A stretch of DNA of 64,000 nt from Colwellia sp. BRX10-3 (GCF_014077505.1 NZ_JACGWA010000007.1:1-64000), one strand, 5' to 3'. Shown: positions 1 through 9,238, counted from the stretch's first letter. Numbers and translations: made by a program. Notes: a model not told the origin generated them from the letters alone.

Positions 1-64
1 AGTGTTACTTGAATGTTATTTGAATGTTATTTGAATGTTATTTGAATGTTATTTTAATGTGATT
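1..64. repeat. 11-bp direct tandem repeats
   Basis: Four exact copies of TGAATGTTATT run from 10 to 53, with a degenerate copy before them (1-9) and one after (54-64, TTAATGTGATT). The array probably continues to the left of the window. The period is close to one helical turn. No function can be read from it. Confidence 0.9.
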
Positions 65-767
65 TTTGTCATTGTTTACGCTTTGTCTACAACAGCAAAT
101 TTGAAGATTAAACACAGCAACGATGTTAGGCAGAAATGACTAGCCTAAGCTGAAGTCGTGCAATTAATCGATGTTTATTTTACTAGTTTTCATAAAGCGC
201 GCCCAAGCGCTTTTGATTTAAATAATCAATTATTTCTTGTTTGTATTGATTGATGTTAAGTTTTGAGTATTCAGTATTTTAATACTTTTTGAAGATGGCT
301 TGGTCAATAAATAAAATATAGCCATGCGGTAGTATATGGGGTTCAAATTCTTTTGGTAAGCTGTGGCTCTAACCTCTGATGCACTATAATGTTTTCACAT
401 AATAAATCTTTCAAGTGTGAGTGATTATTATCTAAGCTACTTCTTAAGCAAATAATATTTAAATATTATTTGCTAATCCTCAGTGGTGCTTTAAAAGCCT
501 ATACAATGTCGTTTTGAATTATATGACACACTTTTAGCTAGCGGCTGACTGTTTTTTGGGGAGTCTTTAGACGCTGATATAGTCAATAAGTACTTGAGTC
601 AATCATCGATCGCTAAAATAATGCTAGTGTGATATGAGCTTTGCTATAGGGAAGATATTTATATCGCAGACTTGAAATTTTAGCGGTATTTCTCACATTA
701 CTTAAAACTGACTGATCCTAATACCAATATGACTAAATTATTGGCCACTTTTACAAGTAAAAATACC

Positions 768-829
768 TCAAGGCAGCGTTGCTCTCAAGCCCAAAAGTCA
801 ACTATTGGGTAATTTAACGCCTGCCTTGA
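768..829 (-). terminator. Nested imperfect hairpin, possible his operon terminator or small repeat element
   Basis: The outer arms TCAAGGCAGCGTT (768-780) and AACGCCTGCCTTGA (816-829) are complementary apart from one extra base. An inner hairpin pairs CCCAA with TTGGG. Read on the minus strand it lies about 70 nt after the hisIE stop and is followed by a T-rich tract (GGTATTTTTAC), which fits a transcription terminator. It could equally be a short mobile inverted-repeat element. Confidence 0.4.
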
Positions 830-899
830 TTTATTTCTTATGATCATCAAGAGCACAAATACCAGTAAACCGGTGTCATAGTCGTTTTTAACTCGTCAT

Positions 900-1523
900 T
901 TATTTTTTTTGATGTCGTGCCTGTAATACTTCCATTACCTCACTTAGGTCAATATTTTGGTCTTGTAATAGTACTAAGGTGTGATAAAACAAGTCAGCAC
1001 ATTCACCCAATAAATCTTCTTTGGTTTCAGCCACAGCAGCTAGCGCAACTTCTACGCCTTCTTCGCCAACTTTTTGCGCAATTTTAGTGGTGCCTCGTGA
1101 AAATAAATGTGCGGTATAACTATCTTCTGGGGCATCATTTTTACGACTGGCAATAACTTGTTCAAGTTGACTGAGAAAGTTTTGTTGGCTTATGGTTTGT
1201 TCAGGAAAGCAAGACTCTGTGCCTAAATGACAAGTAGGGCCTTGTGGTCTACAAGCGATAAGCAAACTGTCTTGATCACAATCGGTTACTACTTGGCTTA
1301 CCTTTAAATAGTTACCACTAGTTTCGCCTTTGCACCAAAGTGCTTGTTTAGCGCGGCTGTAAAATGTCGCTAAGCCTGAGCTTAATGTTTTTTCTAAAGC
1401 CTCAACATTCATATAGCCTTGCATTAAAACCGCGCCGGTATCTTGATGCTGAATTATTGCTGGGATCATGCCCGACATTTTATCCCATGCCAGTTGGTTT
1501 ATATTATCTTGTGTAATTAACAT
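900..1523 (-). CDS. hisI: Bifunctional phosphoribosyl-AMP cyclohydrolase / phosphoribosyl-ATP pyrophosphatase HisIE
   Basis: This is the fused HisI-HisE enzyme that carries out steps 2 and 3 of histidine synthesis: hydrolysis of PR-ATP to PR-AMP, then ring opening to ProFAR. The first ~115 residues are the cyclohydrolase, with the metal-binding run CDQDSLL and the downstream CRPQGPTCH cysteines. The C-terminal ~90 residues are the MazG-like pyrophosphatase helices ([26 protein letters not shown]). The length of 207 aa is normal for the enterobacterial-type fusion. It is the last gene of the operon, and its start overlaps the end of hisF by 7 nt, so the two are probably translationally coupled. 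Confidence 0.97.
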   Translation of the reverse strand: MLITQDNINQLAWDKMSGMIPAIIQHQDTGAVLMQGYMNVEALEKTLSSGLATFYSRAKQALWCKGETSGNYLKVSQVVTDCDQDSLLIACRPQGPTCHLGTESCFPEQTISQQNFLSQLEQVIASRKNDAPEDSYTAHLFSRGTTKIAQKVGEEGVEVALAAVAETKEDLLGECADLFYHTLVLLQDQNIDLSEVMEVLQARHQKK

Positions 1524-2305
1524 AATCGGATCTCAATTTTTTCATTTTTAAGGGTTTGCTTTAATTCGTCCATGGGGATAATACCTTTATGGAAAACACT
1601 GGCAGCGAGTGCACCGTCAACATCTGCTTGTTGAAAAACATCAACAAAATGGGAGATTTCACCCGCACCGCCAGAAGCGATAAGTGGTACATTACACAAA
1701 TCTCTCACTTGTTTAAGCTGTTTAATATCATAGCCTTGGCGAACACCGTCTTGATTCATACAATTGAGTACAATTTCACCCGCACCTAATTTTTGTACTT
1801 CTTGTATCCAATCTAAGGTGCGCCATTTTGTTTTTTGCGTGCGCGTTTCATCACCAGTAAATTGGTAAACTTGATATTCACCTTCGCCATTGTTCGCGTC
1901 TTGATTGAAAAAGCTATCAACACCAACCACAATACATTGTTGGCCAAAAATATCAGCTAAGCGTGAGATTAAACTTGGATCTCTTAATGCAGGCGAATTG
2001 ATGGAAATTTTATCGGCGCCCATCATTAAAATTTGCTTAGCATCTTCTTCGGTTTTTATGCCGCCAGCGACACAAAAGGGAATATCAATAACTTGAGCAA
2101 TACGGCTAACCCAGCTTTTATCGACCACGCGATCGTCTGAGCTGGCAGTAATATCGTAAAAAACTAGTTCGTCGGCACCGGCTTCAGCGTACTTTTGTGC
2201 AAGGGGAACTATGTCACCGATAATCTCATGATTACGAAATTGTACACCTTTGACAACCTTGCCATCGCGAACATCAAGGCAGGGAATAATTCGTTTGGCT
2301 AACAT
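1517..2305 (-). CDS. hisF: Imidazole glycerol phosphate synthase, cyclase subunit HisF
   Basis: HisF is the (beta/alpha)8-barrel subunit that uses ammonia from HisH to convert PRFAR into imidazole glycerol phosphate and AICAR. The catalytic aspartates are visible in [12 protein letters not shown] (Asp11) and in VVGVDSF (the Asp130 equivalent). The phosphate-binding loops VAGGIKT and ASGGAG are intact. At 262 aa it is full length. A GGAG box lies 9 nt before its ATG. In many gammaproteobacteria hisF begins inside the hisA stop region. Here the functional start is 110 nt downstream of hisA, because a degenerate copy of the hisF 5' end occupies that position (2299-2433). Confidence 0.97.
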   Translation of the reverse strand: MLAKRIIPCLDVRDGKVVKGVQFRNHEIIGDIVPLAQKYAEAGADELVFYDITASSDDRVVDKSWVSRIAQVIDIPFCVAGGIKTEEDAKQILMMGADKISINSPALRDPSLISRLADIFGQQCIVVGVDSFFNQDANNGEGEYQVYQFTGDETRTQKTKWRTLDWIQEVQKLGAGEIVLNCMNQDGVRQGYDIKQLKQVRDLCNVPLIASGGAGEISHFVDVFQQADVDGALAASVFHKGIIPMDELKQTLKNEKIEIRLC

Positions 2306-2433
2306 TGTACTAACTCCTTAATTTCGACACTACGAAACTGAACAGCAATACCTATATTAACCGCCTTACCGTCGTGAACATCAAGACAAGCGACTATGTA
2401 TTTAAGAAAATAAACTATGCGTTTGGCCAGCAT
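2299..2433 (-). pseudogene. Degenerate duplicate of the hisF 5' end
   Basis: A 44-codon open frame starts with ATG inside the end of hisA and stops just inside the hisF start. Its translation begins MLAKRI, then has an insertion (VYFLKY), then resumes IVACLDVHDGKAVN and VQFRSVEI. This parallels His[21 protein letters not shown] and VQFRNHEI. Overlap of hisA with an ATG-CTG-GCC-AAA start is the ancestral arrangement, so this copy probably marks the original hisF start, left behind by a tandem partial duplication. The frame has stayed open and ends over the real hisF ATG, so it could still be translated and couple hisA to hisF translation. Confidence 0.85.
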
Positions 2434-3152
2434 GCGATTGCCTCCTCTAAGGTAAACTTACCTTCAAGTAATGAACGACCGAGAATTACACCATCAACAC
2501 CGGTTGGGATCAGCGCTTTAATGTCATCTAATGAACCAATGCCGCCAGAAGCTTGCCACTTTATGCTAGGGTATTGTTGACACAGTTCTTGATACATACC
2601 CACATTGCTGCCCGTAAGCGTGCCGTCTTTGCTGATGTCAGTACAAAGTACATGTAATAAACCGGCGGCTATGTAGTCATCTAATAATGCTTCTAAATTA
2701 ACGCCACTGTCTTTTATCCAACCGTGCGTCGGTAAGGTTTTATTACCCATCACATCAATTTTTACATCTAGTGCTAGCACGATACGTTCACCACCAAACT
2801 CTGTTATCCATGTGCGCACTAAGTCAGGTTCTTTTATCGCCAGTGAGCCAATAACAACACGGTCTGCACCTAAGCTAAGAAGTTGTTGAACATCTTCTTT
2901 ACAACGCACACCGCCACCCACTTGAATAATCATGCTGTCATGCTTAACTAATGTTTCAAGTAATGCTAATTGGCGTTTATTACTATCTTTTGCACCGTCT
3001 AAATCAACAAAGTGCATAACGGTCGCACCGGCTTTTGCGTAAACGTTTTGTCGTTCTTTTGCGGTGTATTGATAGTTAGTTTTTTGTTGGTAATCACCTT
3101 GAAATAATCGGACTACTTCGCCGTCGATTAAATCAATTGCTGGGATCATCAT
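2415..3152 (-). CDS. hisA: ProFAR isomerase HisA
   Basis: HisA is the 1-(5-phosphoribosyl)-5-[(5-phosphoribosylamino)methylideneamino]imidazole-4-carboxamide isomerase, step 4 of histidine synthesis. It is a TIM barrel related to HisF. Visible are the catalytic Asp in PAIDLIDGEVVRL, the phosphate loops VGGGVR and ASGGIGS, and the central catalytic Asp in CTDISKDGTL. At 245 aa it matches the family. The start is placed by the MIPAIDLIDG opening typical of HisA and lies 3 nt after the hisH stop. Its 3' end overlaps the start codon of the hisF relic. Confidence 0.97.
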   Translation of the reverse strand: MMIPAIDLIDGEVVRLFQGDYQQKTNYQYTAKERQNVYAKAGATVMHFVDLDGAKDSNKRQLALLETLVKHDSMIIQVGGGVRCKEDVQQLLSLGADRVVIGSLAIKEPDLVRTWITEFGGERIVLALDVKIDVMGNKTLPTHGWIKDSGVNLEALLDDYIAAGLLHVLCTDISKDGTLTGSNVGMYQELCQQYPSIKWQASGGIGSLDDIKALIPTGVDGVILGRSLLEGKFTLEEAIACWPNA

Positions 3153-3155
3153 GAC

Positions 3156-3776
3156 TTACATCTCCAAAAAATTTTTAATTATTTTACTGCCAAGCGCGCT
3201 TGAGCGTTCTGGATGAAATTGACAACCAATAAAGTTGTCTTTTGCAATGGCGGCAGAAAACTCACTACCATATTGACAGCGAGCAAGGGTATATTCAGAA
3301 ATGGGCGCGGCAAAGCTATGTACAAAGTAGAAGTAATCTTCAGCCTTAATACCTTTGAATATGGGATGGTCGCTAACTTGCGTTAAGGTGTTCCAACCCA
3401 TGTGCGGCAGGCGTAAATTGTTCGCTTGCAGCGGCGTAATATCGGTAGAAATTAAACCTAAACATTGCACCACTTCATCTTTACCTGCGCCTTCAACAGA
3501 CGTGCGCGCCATTAACTGCATGCCTAGACAAAAACCTAATACCGGCTGGGTAAGTTGCTGCAACGTCGCCACTAAACCTTTTGCTTTGATATTTTCCATT
3601 GCGTGGCGAGCACTGCCAACACCAGGTAAAATAACTTTATCGGCACTTTTAATGATATTAATATCATCAGTAATAGTGATAACAAAGCCTAAACGTTCTA
3701 CGGCAAACTTAACTGAGGCTAGGTTTGCACAACCGGTATCAACAATGACAAAGTTAGCTTGCTTGTTTTCGCTCAT
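3156..3776 (-). CDS. hisH: Imidazole glycerol phosphate synthase, glutaminase subunit HisH
   Basis: HisH is the class I glutamine amidotransferase that feeds ammonia to HisF. The nucleophile Cys sits in LGFCLGMQLM, and the catalytic His-Glu pair in CQFHPERS. The oxyanion-strand region PGVGSA is also present. I place the start at the ATG encoding MSENKQ (3776), giving 206 aa. That start is 1 nt after the hisB stop, consistent with tight coupling; a longer upstream frame would overlap hisB and lacks family similarity. Confidence 0.95.
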   Translation of the reverse strand: MSENKQANFVIVDTGCANLASVKFAVERLGFVITITDDINIIKSADKVILPGVGSARHAMENIKAKGLVATLQQLTQPVLGFCLGMQLMARTSVEGAGKDEVVQCLGLISTDITPLQANNLRLPHMGWNTLTQVSDHPIFKGIKAEDYFYFVHSFAAPISEYTLARCQYGSEFSAAIAKDNFIGCQFHPERSSALGSKIIKNFLEM

Positions 3777-3777
3777 A

Positions 3778-4848
3778 CTACAGGCATCCCTTGGTGCTAG
3801 GTAAATCGTCACCAGCAACGGTTATTGCTTGGCGAAGAGCACGACCGAAAACTTTAAATAAGCTCTCAACTTGGTGATGACAATTGCCTTCAGTGGTTGA
3901 AAGGTGCAGTGTGATTGCCATGGAATCAGCTAATGAGCGGAAAAAGTGCGAGACCATTTGTGTCGACATTTGCCCAACCCTATTATCGGTAAAGTTCGCG
4001 TCAAACTCTAACCAAGGACGACCAGAAAGATCAATCGAACATTCGGCGCGACATTCGTCCATGGGCAAAACAAAGCCAAAGCGGCCGATACCACGTTTGT
4101 CACCTAAGGCTTGTTTAAGTGCTTGGCCTAAGGCTAAAGCGGTGTCTTCAACGCTGTGGTGTTCATCAATATGATAGTCACCATCAACATCTACTTGCAT
4201 GCTAAAGCCGCCATGTGCAGCAATTTGTTCAAGCATGTGATCGAAAAATCCTAAACCGGTTTTGATTTTGATATCACCGACTTTATCTAGGTTAATAGCC
4301 ACCTTGATATTTGTTTCTTTGGTTGTGCGAACCACTTTTGCAACTCTTGAACTGGTCAGTAGTTGTTCAGCAATGTCATCCCAATTAAGGGTTTGACGGT
4401 CATATTTAATCGCTTTAATACCCATATTTTTGGCAAGGGCAACATCGGTGTCGCGATCGCCAATAACATAAGAGTTGGCAAAGTTAACTTTACCTTGCTG
4501 TAAATAGTCGCTAACCAAACCTAATTTAGGTTTACGACAACTACAATTGTCTGATTCAAAATGAGGGCAAAGTAATACTTCATCAAAGGTAATACCTTGT
4601 GAGGCAAACATGGCCATCATTTTATCATGGGGTAAGTCAAAATCTTTTTGCGGATAGCTGGTCGTGCCTAAACCATCTTGGTTCGACACCATTACCAAAC
4701 GAAAGCCTTTTTTCTTTAAGGCTATTAACACTGGGATTACGTTAGGTTCAAACACTAACTTCTCTAAGCTATCGACTTGTTTATCAGTAATTGGCTCTTC
4801 AATTAAGGTACCGTCTCGGTCGATAAATAAAATATTTTCTTGGCTCAT
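3778..4848 (-). CDS. hisB: Bifunctional histidinol-phosphatase / imidazoleglycerol-phosphate dehydratase HisB
   Basis: This is the enterobacterial-type fusion. Residues ~1-165 form the HAD phosphatase, with the nucleophile motif [12 protein letters not shown] and a zinc-binding Cys/His cluster ([14 protein letters not shown]). The C-terminal ~190 residues are IGP dehydratase, with manganese-binding histidine motifs [23 protein letters not shown] and [15 protein letters not shown]. The start chosen is [13 protein letters not shown], giving 356 aa against ~355 in E. coli, 1 nt past the hisC stop. The upstream in-frame extension lies within hisC and is not conserved. The enzyme performs steps 6 and 8 of the pathway. 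Confidence 0.97.
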   Translation of the reverse strand: MSQENILFIDRDGTLIEEPITDKQVDSLEKLVFEPNVIPVLIALKKKGFRLVMVSNQDGLGTTSYPQKDFDLPHDKMMAMFASQGITFDEVLLCPHFESDNCSCRKPKLGLVSDYLQQGKVNFANSYVIGDRDTDVALAKNMGIKAIKYDRQTLNWDDIAEQLLTSSRVAKVVRTTKETNIKVAINLDKVGDIKIKTGLGFFDHMLEQIAAHGGFSMQVDVDGDYHIDEHHSVEDTALALGQALKQALGDKRGIGRFGFVLPMDECRAECSIDLSGRPWLEFDANFTDNRVGQMSTQMVSHFFRSLADSMAITLHLSTTEGNCHHQVESLFKVFGRALRQAITVAGDDLPSTKGCL

Positions 4849-4849
4849 A

Positions 4850-5971
4850 TTAATTCTCTTGTGCCAGCGTTTGGGCTGTTGTCGTAGTAAAACTATGGGT
4901 AATAGTTTGCTGTAATAGTGAAAGTTCTCGTTCACTGCCAATGCTAATGCGTAAACAGTTAGCTAAGTTTTGCTGTTTGGATTGGTCGCGTATTAAAATA
5001 TCTTGGGCTACTAAACTATTAAAAATAAAATCTTTTAGTTCGTTACTTTGACAGCGAAATAAAACGAAATTGGCATCACTGTTAAATACTTCGTCGCACC
5101 AACTTTGTTCTTTTAACCACGTTGATAATTGAGCGCGTAAAATGTTAGTTTCTTGCACGCGAATACTCATTTTTTCAAGGCATGGCTGTGCTAATGCTTC
5201 ACTAGCAATATCGGCAACTGGCGCTGAAATAGGGTAAGGCGCTATCACTTTACTGAGCATTGTGATGACATCTTTATTTGCTAAGGTAAATCCGCAACGT
5301 AAACCCGCTAATGCAAAAGCTTTTGATAGTGTTCTTAAAATAACCAAATGCGGATAAGTTTTAAGCCAACTTGCTACTGATTGCTCTGGGCTAAATTCGA
5401 TATAAGCTTCATCCACCACTACAATGGCTAAGTCGGCAAATAGCTCAAGCGTAGCTTTAATGTCTTGCTGCGAGAGTAAATTACCGGTTGGATTACCAGG
5501 AGAGCATAAAAATACTACTTTTGCTTGACCTACTTGTGCCTTTAACCCCGTTAAGTCTAATGACATTTCTGTTGTTAAAGGAACTTTTATAATATCGGCA
5601 CCGTGATTTTCAGCACTAATCGCATACATACCATAAGTAGGGGGGCAAATTATAATGCTGTCTTGGTAGGCCTGACAAAATGTTCTGATGATCAGCTCTA
5701 TACCTTCATCAGCACCGCGCGTTGCTAGCAGGTTTTCTGGTGCTATCGCACTATATTCACTGTAAGCATTAATCAAGTTTTCTGGCTGAAAGTCAGGGTA
5801 ACGATTAATACGGTTACTGTTAACTTGGTAAACACCAGGGCCTGATGCTTCGTTGGCATTTAGCCAAATTTTCCCTTGCATGGCACCGCTACTGGCATAA
5901 AGTCTACGTGCTGATTGATAAGGCACCATATCTATTAGTTCTTTACGGGCAAGTTTGTTTGCAATGCTCAT
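4850..5971 (-). CDS. hisC: Histidinol-phosphate aminotransferase HisC
   Basis: HisC is the PLP-dependent class I/II aminotransferase of step 7 (imidazole acetol-phosphate to histidinol-phosphate). The PLP lysine lies in [15 protein letters not shown]. The cofactor-binding SPGNPTGNL and DEAYIEF motifs are intact, and the C-terminal LRISIGS carries the substrate-carboxylate arginine. The length is 373 aa. The ATG follows the hisD stop directly, with no gap. Confidence 0.97.
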   Translation of the reverse strand: MSIANKLARKELIDMVPYQSARRLYASSGAMQGKIWLNANEASGPGVYQVNSNRINRYPDFQPENLINAYSEYSAIAPENLLATRGADEGIELIIRTFCQAYQDSIIICPPTYGMYAISAENHGADIIKVPLTTEMSLDLTGLKAQVGQAKVVFLCSPGNPTGNLLSQQDIKATLELFADLAIVVVDEAYIEFSPEQSVASWLKTYPHLVILRTLSKAFALAGLRCGFTLANKDVITMLSKVIAPYPISAPVADIASEALAQPCLEKMSIRVQETNILRAQLSTWLKEQSWCDEVFNSDANFVLFRCQSNELKDFIFNSLVAQDILIRDQSKQQNLANCLRISIGSERELSLLQQTITHSFTTTTAQTLAQEN

Positions 5972-7330
5972 TTATGCCTCCGTACTTTTAATATCTGCAT
6001 CTGCAGGTGTTTCTAATCGAATGGTGACAGCGCGTTTGTGTGCGTCTAATCCTTCAGCATCGGTGAGTTCGCAAATACATTCCGCTAAACTACTTAGACC
6101 TTCGCGAGTGATTTCTTGCACGGTAAAACGTCTTGAAAAGTCAGCTAATGACAAACTGCTAATAACTTTTGAATAACCGTAAGTTGGCAACACGTGATTA
6201 GTACCACTGGCATAATCACCAGCTGATTCTGGCGTATAGGCTCCGACAAAAATTGAACCAGCATTACGAAGCCCTGTTAATAGCTGTTGAGCATTATCGG
6301 TTTGAATAATTAAATGCTCTGGTCCGTATTCATTTGAAATTTCAATGGCTTGAACTAAGTTTTTTGTCAGTATTAAGCGACTTTGCTGTAGAGCTTGGCG
6401 CGCTATTTCTGCTCGAGATAAGGTGGTTAGTTGCGCTTCTAATGCTAATTGCACGGCGTTAATTAAGACTCTGCTATCGGATAACAAAATAACTTGGCTG
6501 TCTGGTCCGTGTTCGGCTTGCGATAATAAATCTGCAGCAACAAAACCTGCATTAGCATTGGCGTCTGCTATCACTAGCACTTCTGATGGTCCTGCAGGCA
6601 TATCAATGGCGAAACCATTAACTTGCTGTGACAACTGTTTTTTAGCCTCGGTAACATATTTATTACCTGGGCCAAAGATTTTGTTAACAGGTGCTATGGT
6701 TTCAGTACCAAAAGCTAACGCGCCACAGGCATGTGCACCGCCAACGCTATATATTTCATCAATACCACATAATGAAGCAGCAACGAGTATTTCGTCGGCT
6801 AATTGACCGCTCTTATTCGGTGGGCAAACCAGTACTTTACGTGGACATTTTGCCAGTTGAGCAGGCACACCTAACATCAACACCGTTGAGGGTAAGGGCG
6901 CGCTGCCAGCCGGTATATATAAACCGACACTGTCAATGGCTTCAGTTTTTAAAGTACAAATCACACCAGGTGTGGTTTCAACACGAATGTCTTCACTTAT
7001 TTGTGCTTGGTGAAAACGTTTGATTTGTCCGTAAGCTGTTTCAATGGCTTTTAGGCGCTTAACCGTTAATCTAGTTTTTGCAGCGGCAACCTGTTCAGGT
7101 GTAACTTTAAACGTATCAAGTTTCACGCCATCAAATTTTTCGGTTAAATCAAATAAAGCTTTATCACCATTTTCTCTGACATTAGCGAGAATGTTTTCTA
7201 CCTGCTGTGATAATAAGCCGCTTTCTGCAATTGCTGGGCGAGCAAGTGCAAAGCTGCGCTGAGCACTAGACAAATCTTCCCAAACAATTAAGTCTTTTAG
7301 TTCGGCTGTGTTTTGGTTCTTTATGCTCAT
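5972..7330 (-). CDS. hisD: Histidinol dehydrogenase HisD
   Basis: HisD is the zinc- and NAD-dependent four-electron dehydrogenase for the last two steps, histidinol to histidine. The zinc and catalytic residues are recognisable in LLSQAEHGPDSQ (Gln, His), EYGPEHL (Glu-His acid/base pair), SAGDYASGTNHVLP (Asp) and the C-terminal LDAHKRA (His). At 452 aa it is slightly longer than the usual ~434, the extra being an N-terminal extension before the conserved region. Its ATG is 2 nt past the hisG stop. Confidence 0.97.
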   Translation of the reverse strand: MSIKNQNTAELKDLIVWEDLSSAQRSFALARPAIAESGLLSQQVENILANVRENGDKALFDLTEKFDGVKLDTFKVTPEQVAAAKTRLTVKRLKAIETAYGQIKRFHQAQISEDIRVETTPGVICTLKTEAIDSVGLYIPAGSAPLPSTVLMLGVPAQLAKCPRKVLVCPPNKSGQLADEILVAASLCGIDEIYSVGGAHACGALAFGTETIAPVNKIFGPGNKYVTEAKKQLSQQVNGFAIDMPAGPSEVLVIADANANAGFVAADLLSQAEHGPDSQVILLSDSRVLINAVQLALEAQLTTLSRAEIARQALQQSRLILTKNLVQAIEISNEYGPEHLIIQTDNAQQLLTGLRNAGSIFVGAYTPESAGDYASGTNHVLPTYGYSKVISSLSLADFSRRFTVQEITREGLSSLAECICELTDAEGLDAHKRAVTIRLETPADADIKSTEA

Positions 7331-7332
7331 GT

Positions 7333-8232
7333 TTAGCCCATCATTTTTTCAATTGGCATTACTAAAATAGAGTTACAACCTAAAGCGTTAAGTTGCTCCA
7401 TGGTTTCCCAAAAAAATGTTTCTGTTGCTACAACGTGTACAGCCACAAGATCTTCACGCCCAGCTAAGGGTAATATTGTAGGTGTTTCTTTACCTGGCAT
7501 AAGTGCACTAACTTCGGCTATTTTATCTTTTGGAGCGTGCAGCATAATGTATTTACTTTCTTTTGCTTTCATCACACCTTGAATACGAGGTAACAAAGTA
7601 TCAAGAATAGCTTGTTTGTGAGGATCTAACGCACTGGCTGTTTGAATTAATGATGCTTTTGATTGAAAGATTTCTTCTACTTCAACTAGCCCGTTAGCTT
7701 CTAGCGTTGCACCCGTTGAAACTAAGTCACATATGCCGTCAGACAAGCCAACACGAGGCGCTACTTCAACAGAGCCTTTTAATAAACAAAACTCGACGTT
7801 GATACCATTTTTCTTGGCGTAACGATTGAGTAGTTGTGGATAGGTGGTTGCAAACCTGAGGCCGTCAAGGCTTTTTATACCTTTGTAATTAAAGCCATCT
7901 GGCATAGCGATTGACAAACGACAGCCGCCAAAATTTAAACCTGAAGTGCGGATATATTTTGATTTTTGATTCATTAAGGCACGTTCTAACGCGGCTTCTT
8001 CTAGGGTATTGTCACCGACTATGCCTAAATCGCAAACACCATCCATCACGAGTCCTGGAATATCGCTACTGCGTACACGCATAATATCTATCGGCATATT
8101 AGTAACATGAGCAAGTAAGCGGCGATCAGAGACATTAAGCTTAAGGCCACAACGCTTTAATAGCGCTTGTGTGTCGTCGCTCAAACGACCTGATTTTTGC
8201 ATTGCAATACGTAAACGTGGTTCTGTTGACAT
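7333..8232 (-). CDS. hisG: ATP phosphoribosyltransferase HisG (long form)
   Basis: HisG condenses ATP and PRPP to phosphoribosyl-ATP, the committed and feedback-inhibited step. At 299 aa it is the long form. It has two catalytic periplasmic-binding-like domains ([12 protein letters not shown], the PRPP loop [16 protein letters not shown]) and the C-terminal ~80-residue ACT-like histidine-sensing domain ending near [18 protein letters not shown]. It therefore does not need HisZ. AGGAAAA precedes the ATG. It is the first structural gene of the operon, downstream of the hisL attenuator. Confidence 0.97.
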   Translation of the reverse strand: MSTEPRLRIAMQKSGRLSDDTQALLKRCGLKLNVSDRRLLAHVTNMPIDIMRVRSSDIPGLVMDGVCDLGIVGDNTLEEAALERALMNQKSKYIRTSGLNFGGCRLSIAMPDGFNYKGIKSLDGLRFATTYPQLLNRYAKKNGINVEFCLLKGSVEVAPRVGLSDGICDLVSTGATLEANGLVEVEEIFQSKASLIQTASALDPHKQAILDTLLPRIQGVMKAKESKYIMLHAPKDKIAEVSALMPGKETPTILPLAGREDLVAVHVVATETFFWETMEQLNALGCNSILVMPIEKMMG

Positions 8233-8322
8233 GTTATTTTCCTATTAAATTTTATACTATTTAGTCGCTTTTAATGTGCTTAAAACATCATGTATATACA
8301 ATTCTAAAGCCATAAAAATGCG

Positions 8323-8358
8323 AAAACCCCCGAGAGAGGAGAACTCTTTCGGGGGTTT
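8323..8358 (-). terminator. his operon attenuator terminator
   Basis: On the minus strand five C (8355-8351) pair with five G (8331-8327), extended inward by seven pairs including one wobble and outward by A-U pairs, around a five-base loop. A T-rich tract (TTTTCGCATTTTTA) follows. The hairpin lies between hisL and hisG. In the family model a ribosome stalled at the His codons of hisL lets upstream segments pair and prevents this hairpin from forming. Alternative upstream pairing is visible between CTCAG and CTGAG around 8400-8420. Confidence 0.9.
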
Positions 8359-8424
8359 AGAAATTAATTTTTTATCTTACACCGCTGAAAGGTTCAAAGC
8401 CCCTCAGCGAATAAACCTGAGCAG

Positions 8425-8472
8425 CTAATCCGTATGGTGATGATGATGGATGGCAATCAGATTTAAAGTCAT
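8425..8472 (-). CDS. hisL: his operon leader peptide HisL
   Basis: The 15-codon frame reads MTLNLIAIHHHHHTD and contains five consecutive His codons (four CAT, one CAC). It starts about 115 nt upstream of a strong Rho-independent hairpin and 240 nt upstream of hisG. This is the classic enterobacterial his attenuation arrangement, in which histidyl-tRNA shortage stalls the ribosome in the leader. E. coli has seven histidines in a 16-residue peptide. No strong Shine-Dalgarno is visible. Confidence 0.92.
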   Translation of the reverse strand: MTLNLIAIHHHHHTD

Positions 8473-8537
8473 ATTTTATTTACTCAATGAGTGCTTTAGT
8501 AAGCGATGGTGTAAGTTAATTATCTATCTTGTGCTTG

Positions 8538-8559
8538 AATTAAAGTACTTACTTTAATT
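8538..8559. promoter_or_regulatory. Perfect palindrome in the hisL / orphan gene divergent promoter
   Basis: The arms AATTAAAGTA (8538-8547) and TACTTTAATT (8550-8559) are perfectly complementary, separated by CT. The site is 66-87 bp upstream of hisL and 179 bp upstream of the gene at 8738. Size and symmetry suit a dimeric repressor operator. No regulator can be named, and the surrounding -35/-10 boxes are too weak to place. Confidence 0.5.
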
Positions 8560-8737
8560 GAAACCCAACACTACGTTGATTTTTGAGACAGGGCAAGCGA
8601 TTAATTTCAACTCGATATTATATTTTGAACTAAGCTAGTATTGTTTAGTTCTAAGGTCTTGAGGCTACAATGTTAAAGATTAACTTAAAATAGCCGATAT
8701 AAACATACAGATATTATATTTTCAAAAGGGGGCAATA

Positions 8738-9067
8738 ATGGATATTTTTACTACGGCATTAACTCGCGTTGTTGCCGTTCCTATAAAGCCTGTCAACTTA
8801 AAAGTTAAAGCCTTGGCGAAAAGCGCTGCAACTAGTGCTGTTTCTGATGACATTGCGGGCTTAGAAGAGCCAGCGTTATATTTTAAAAAAATGCCAGCAG
8901 AAAAATCGTCAGATAAAAAAGAAAACCCAGAGCACTCGGAGTCAGTAGCTGTTGAACCATCAAGCGTGCCTACAGATAATACCGGCCAACATGTTGATGT
9001 GTTTGATGATAGTGAGGCCACACCCGAAAAAAAAGATGATAAACCGCACCTAGATATTTTCGTATAA
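8738..9067 (+). CDS. Uncharacterised small acidic protein
   Basis: I do not recognise this 109-aa protein. A strong AAAAGGGGG Shine-Dalgarno precedes the ATG, which supports translation. The first ~30 residues are positively charged and weakly amphipathic (TRVVAVPIKPVNLKVKALAK). The remainder is acidic, low complexity and probably disordered, rich in Glu, Asp, Ser and Lys. Short motifs of the form D-I/V-F recur at the N terminus (MDIF), near residue 90 (HVDVFDD) and at the very C terminus (HLDIFV), suggesting short linear binding motifs. No signal peptide or membrane segment is visible. It stands alone between the divergent his leader and yoaA. Confidence 0.65.
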   Translation: MDIFTTALTRVVAVPIKPVNLKVKALAKSAATSAVSDDIAGLEEPALYFKKMPAEKSSDKKENPEHSESVAVEPSSVPTDNTGQHVDVFDDSEATPEKKDDKPHLDIFV

Positions 9068-9238
9068 CAAAAGTAACTGTTTAAGATATTATTTTTTGCA
9101 AAGATATTATTAGCGTTTTAACTGATATTGTATTGAGTTTTTATTTAACACCTTATTAGAGAGTATCTGCTTTATTTTTTCTGTTATTTTTATCTATGAT
9201 GATTATAATGAGCGCAAATTTACCAATGTCGACCCCTC

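Larger units (their letters stand above)
1..899. other. Gene-free region downstream of the his operon
   Basis: I see no credible coding frame here; stops are frequent on both strands. It holds the 11-bp repeats at the left edge and an imperfect nested inverted repeat near 768-829. It lies downstream of hisIE and may contain the end of the his transcript. Confidence 0.6.

Noticed and set aside
3355-3804. 149-codon open frame on the plus strand opposite hisH and the end of hisB
   Set aside because: It is antisense to strongly recognisable his genes, has no ribosome-binding site and no family resemblance.
9068-9238. Possible LexA box before yoaA
   Set aside because: Several CTGT strings occur but none pairs with ACAG at the CTGT-N8-ACAG spacing.
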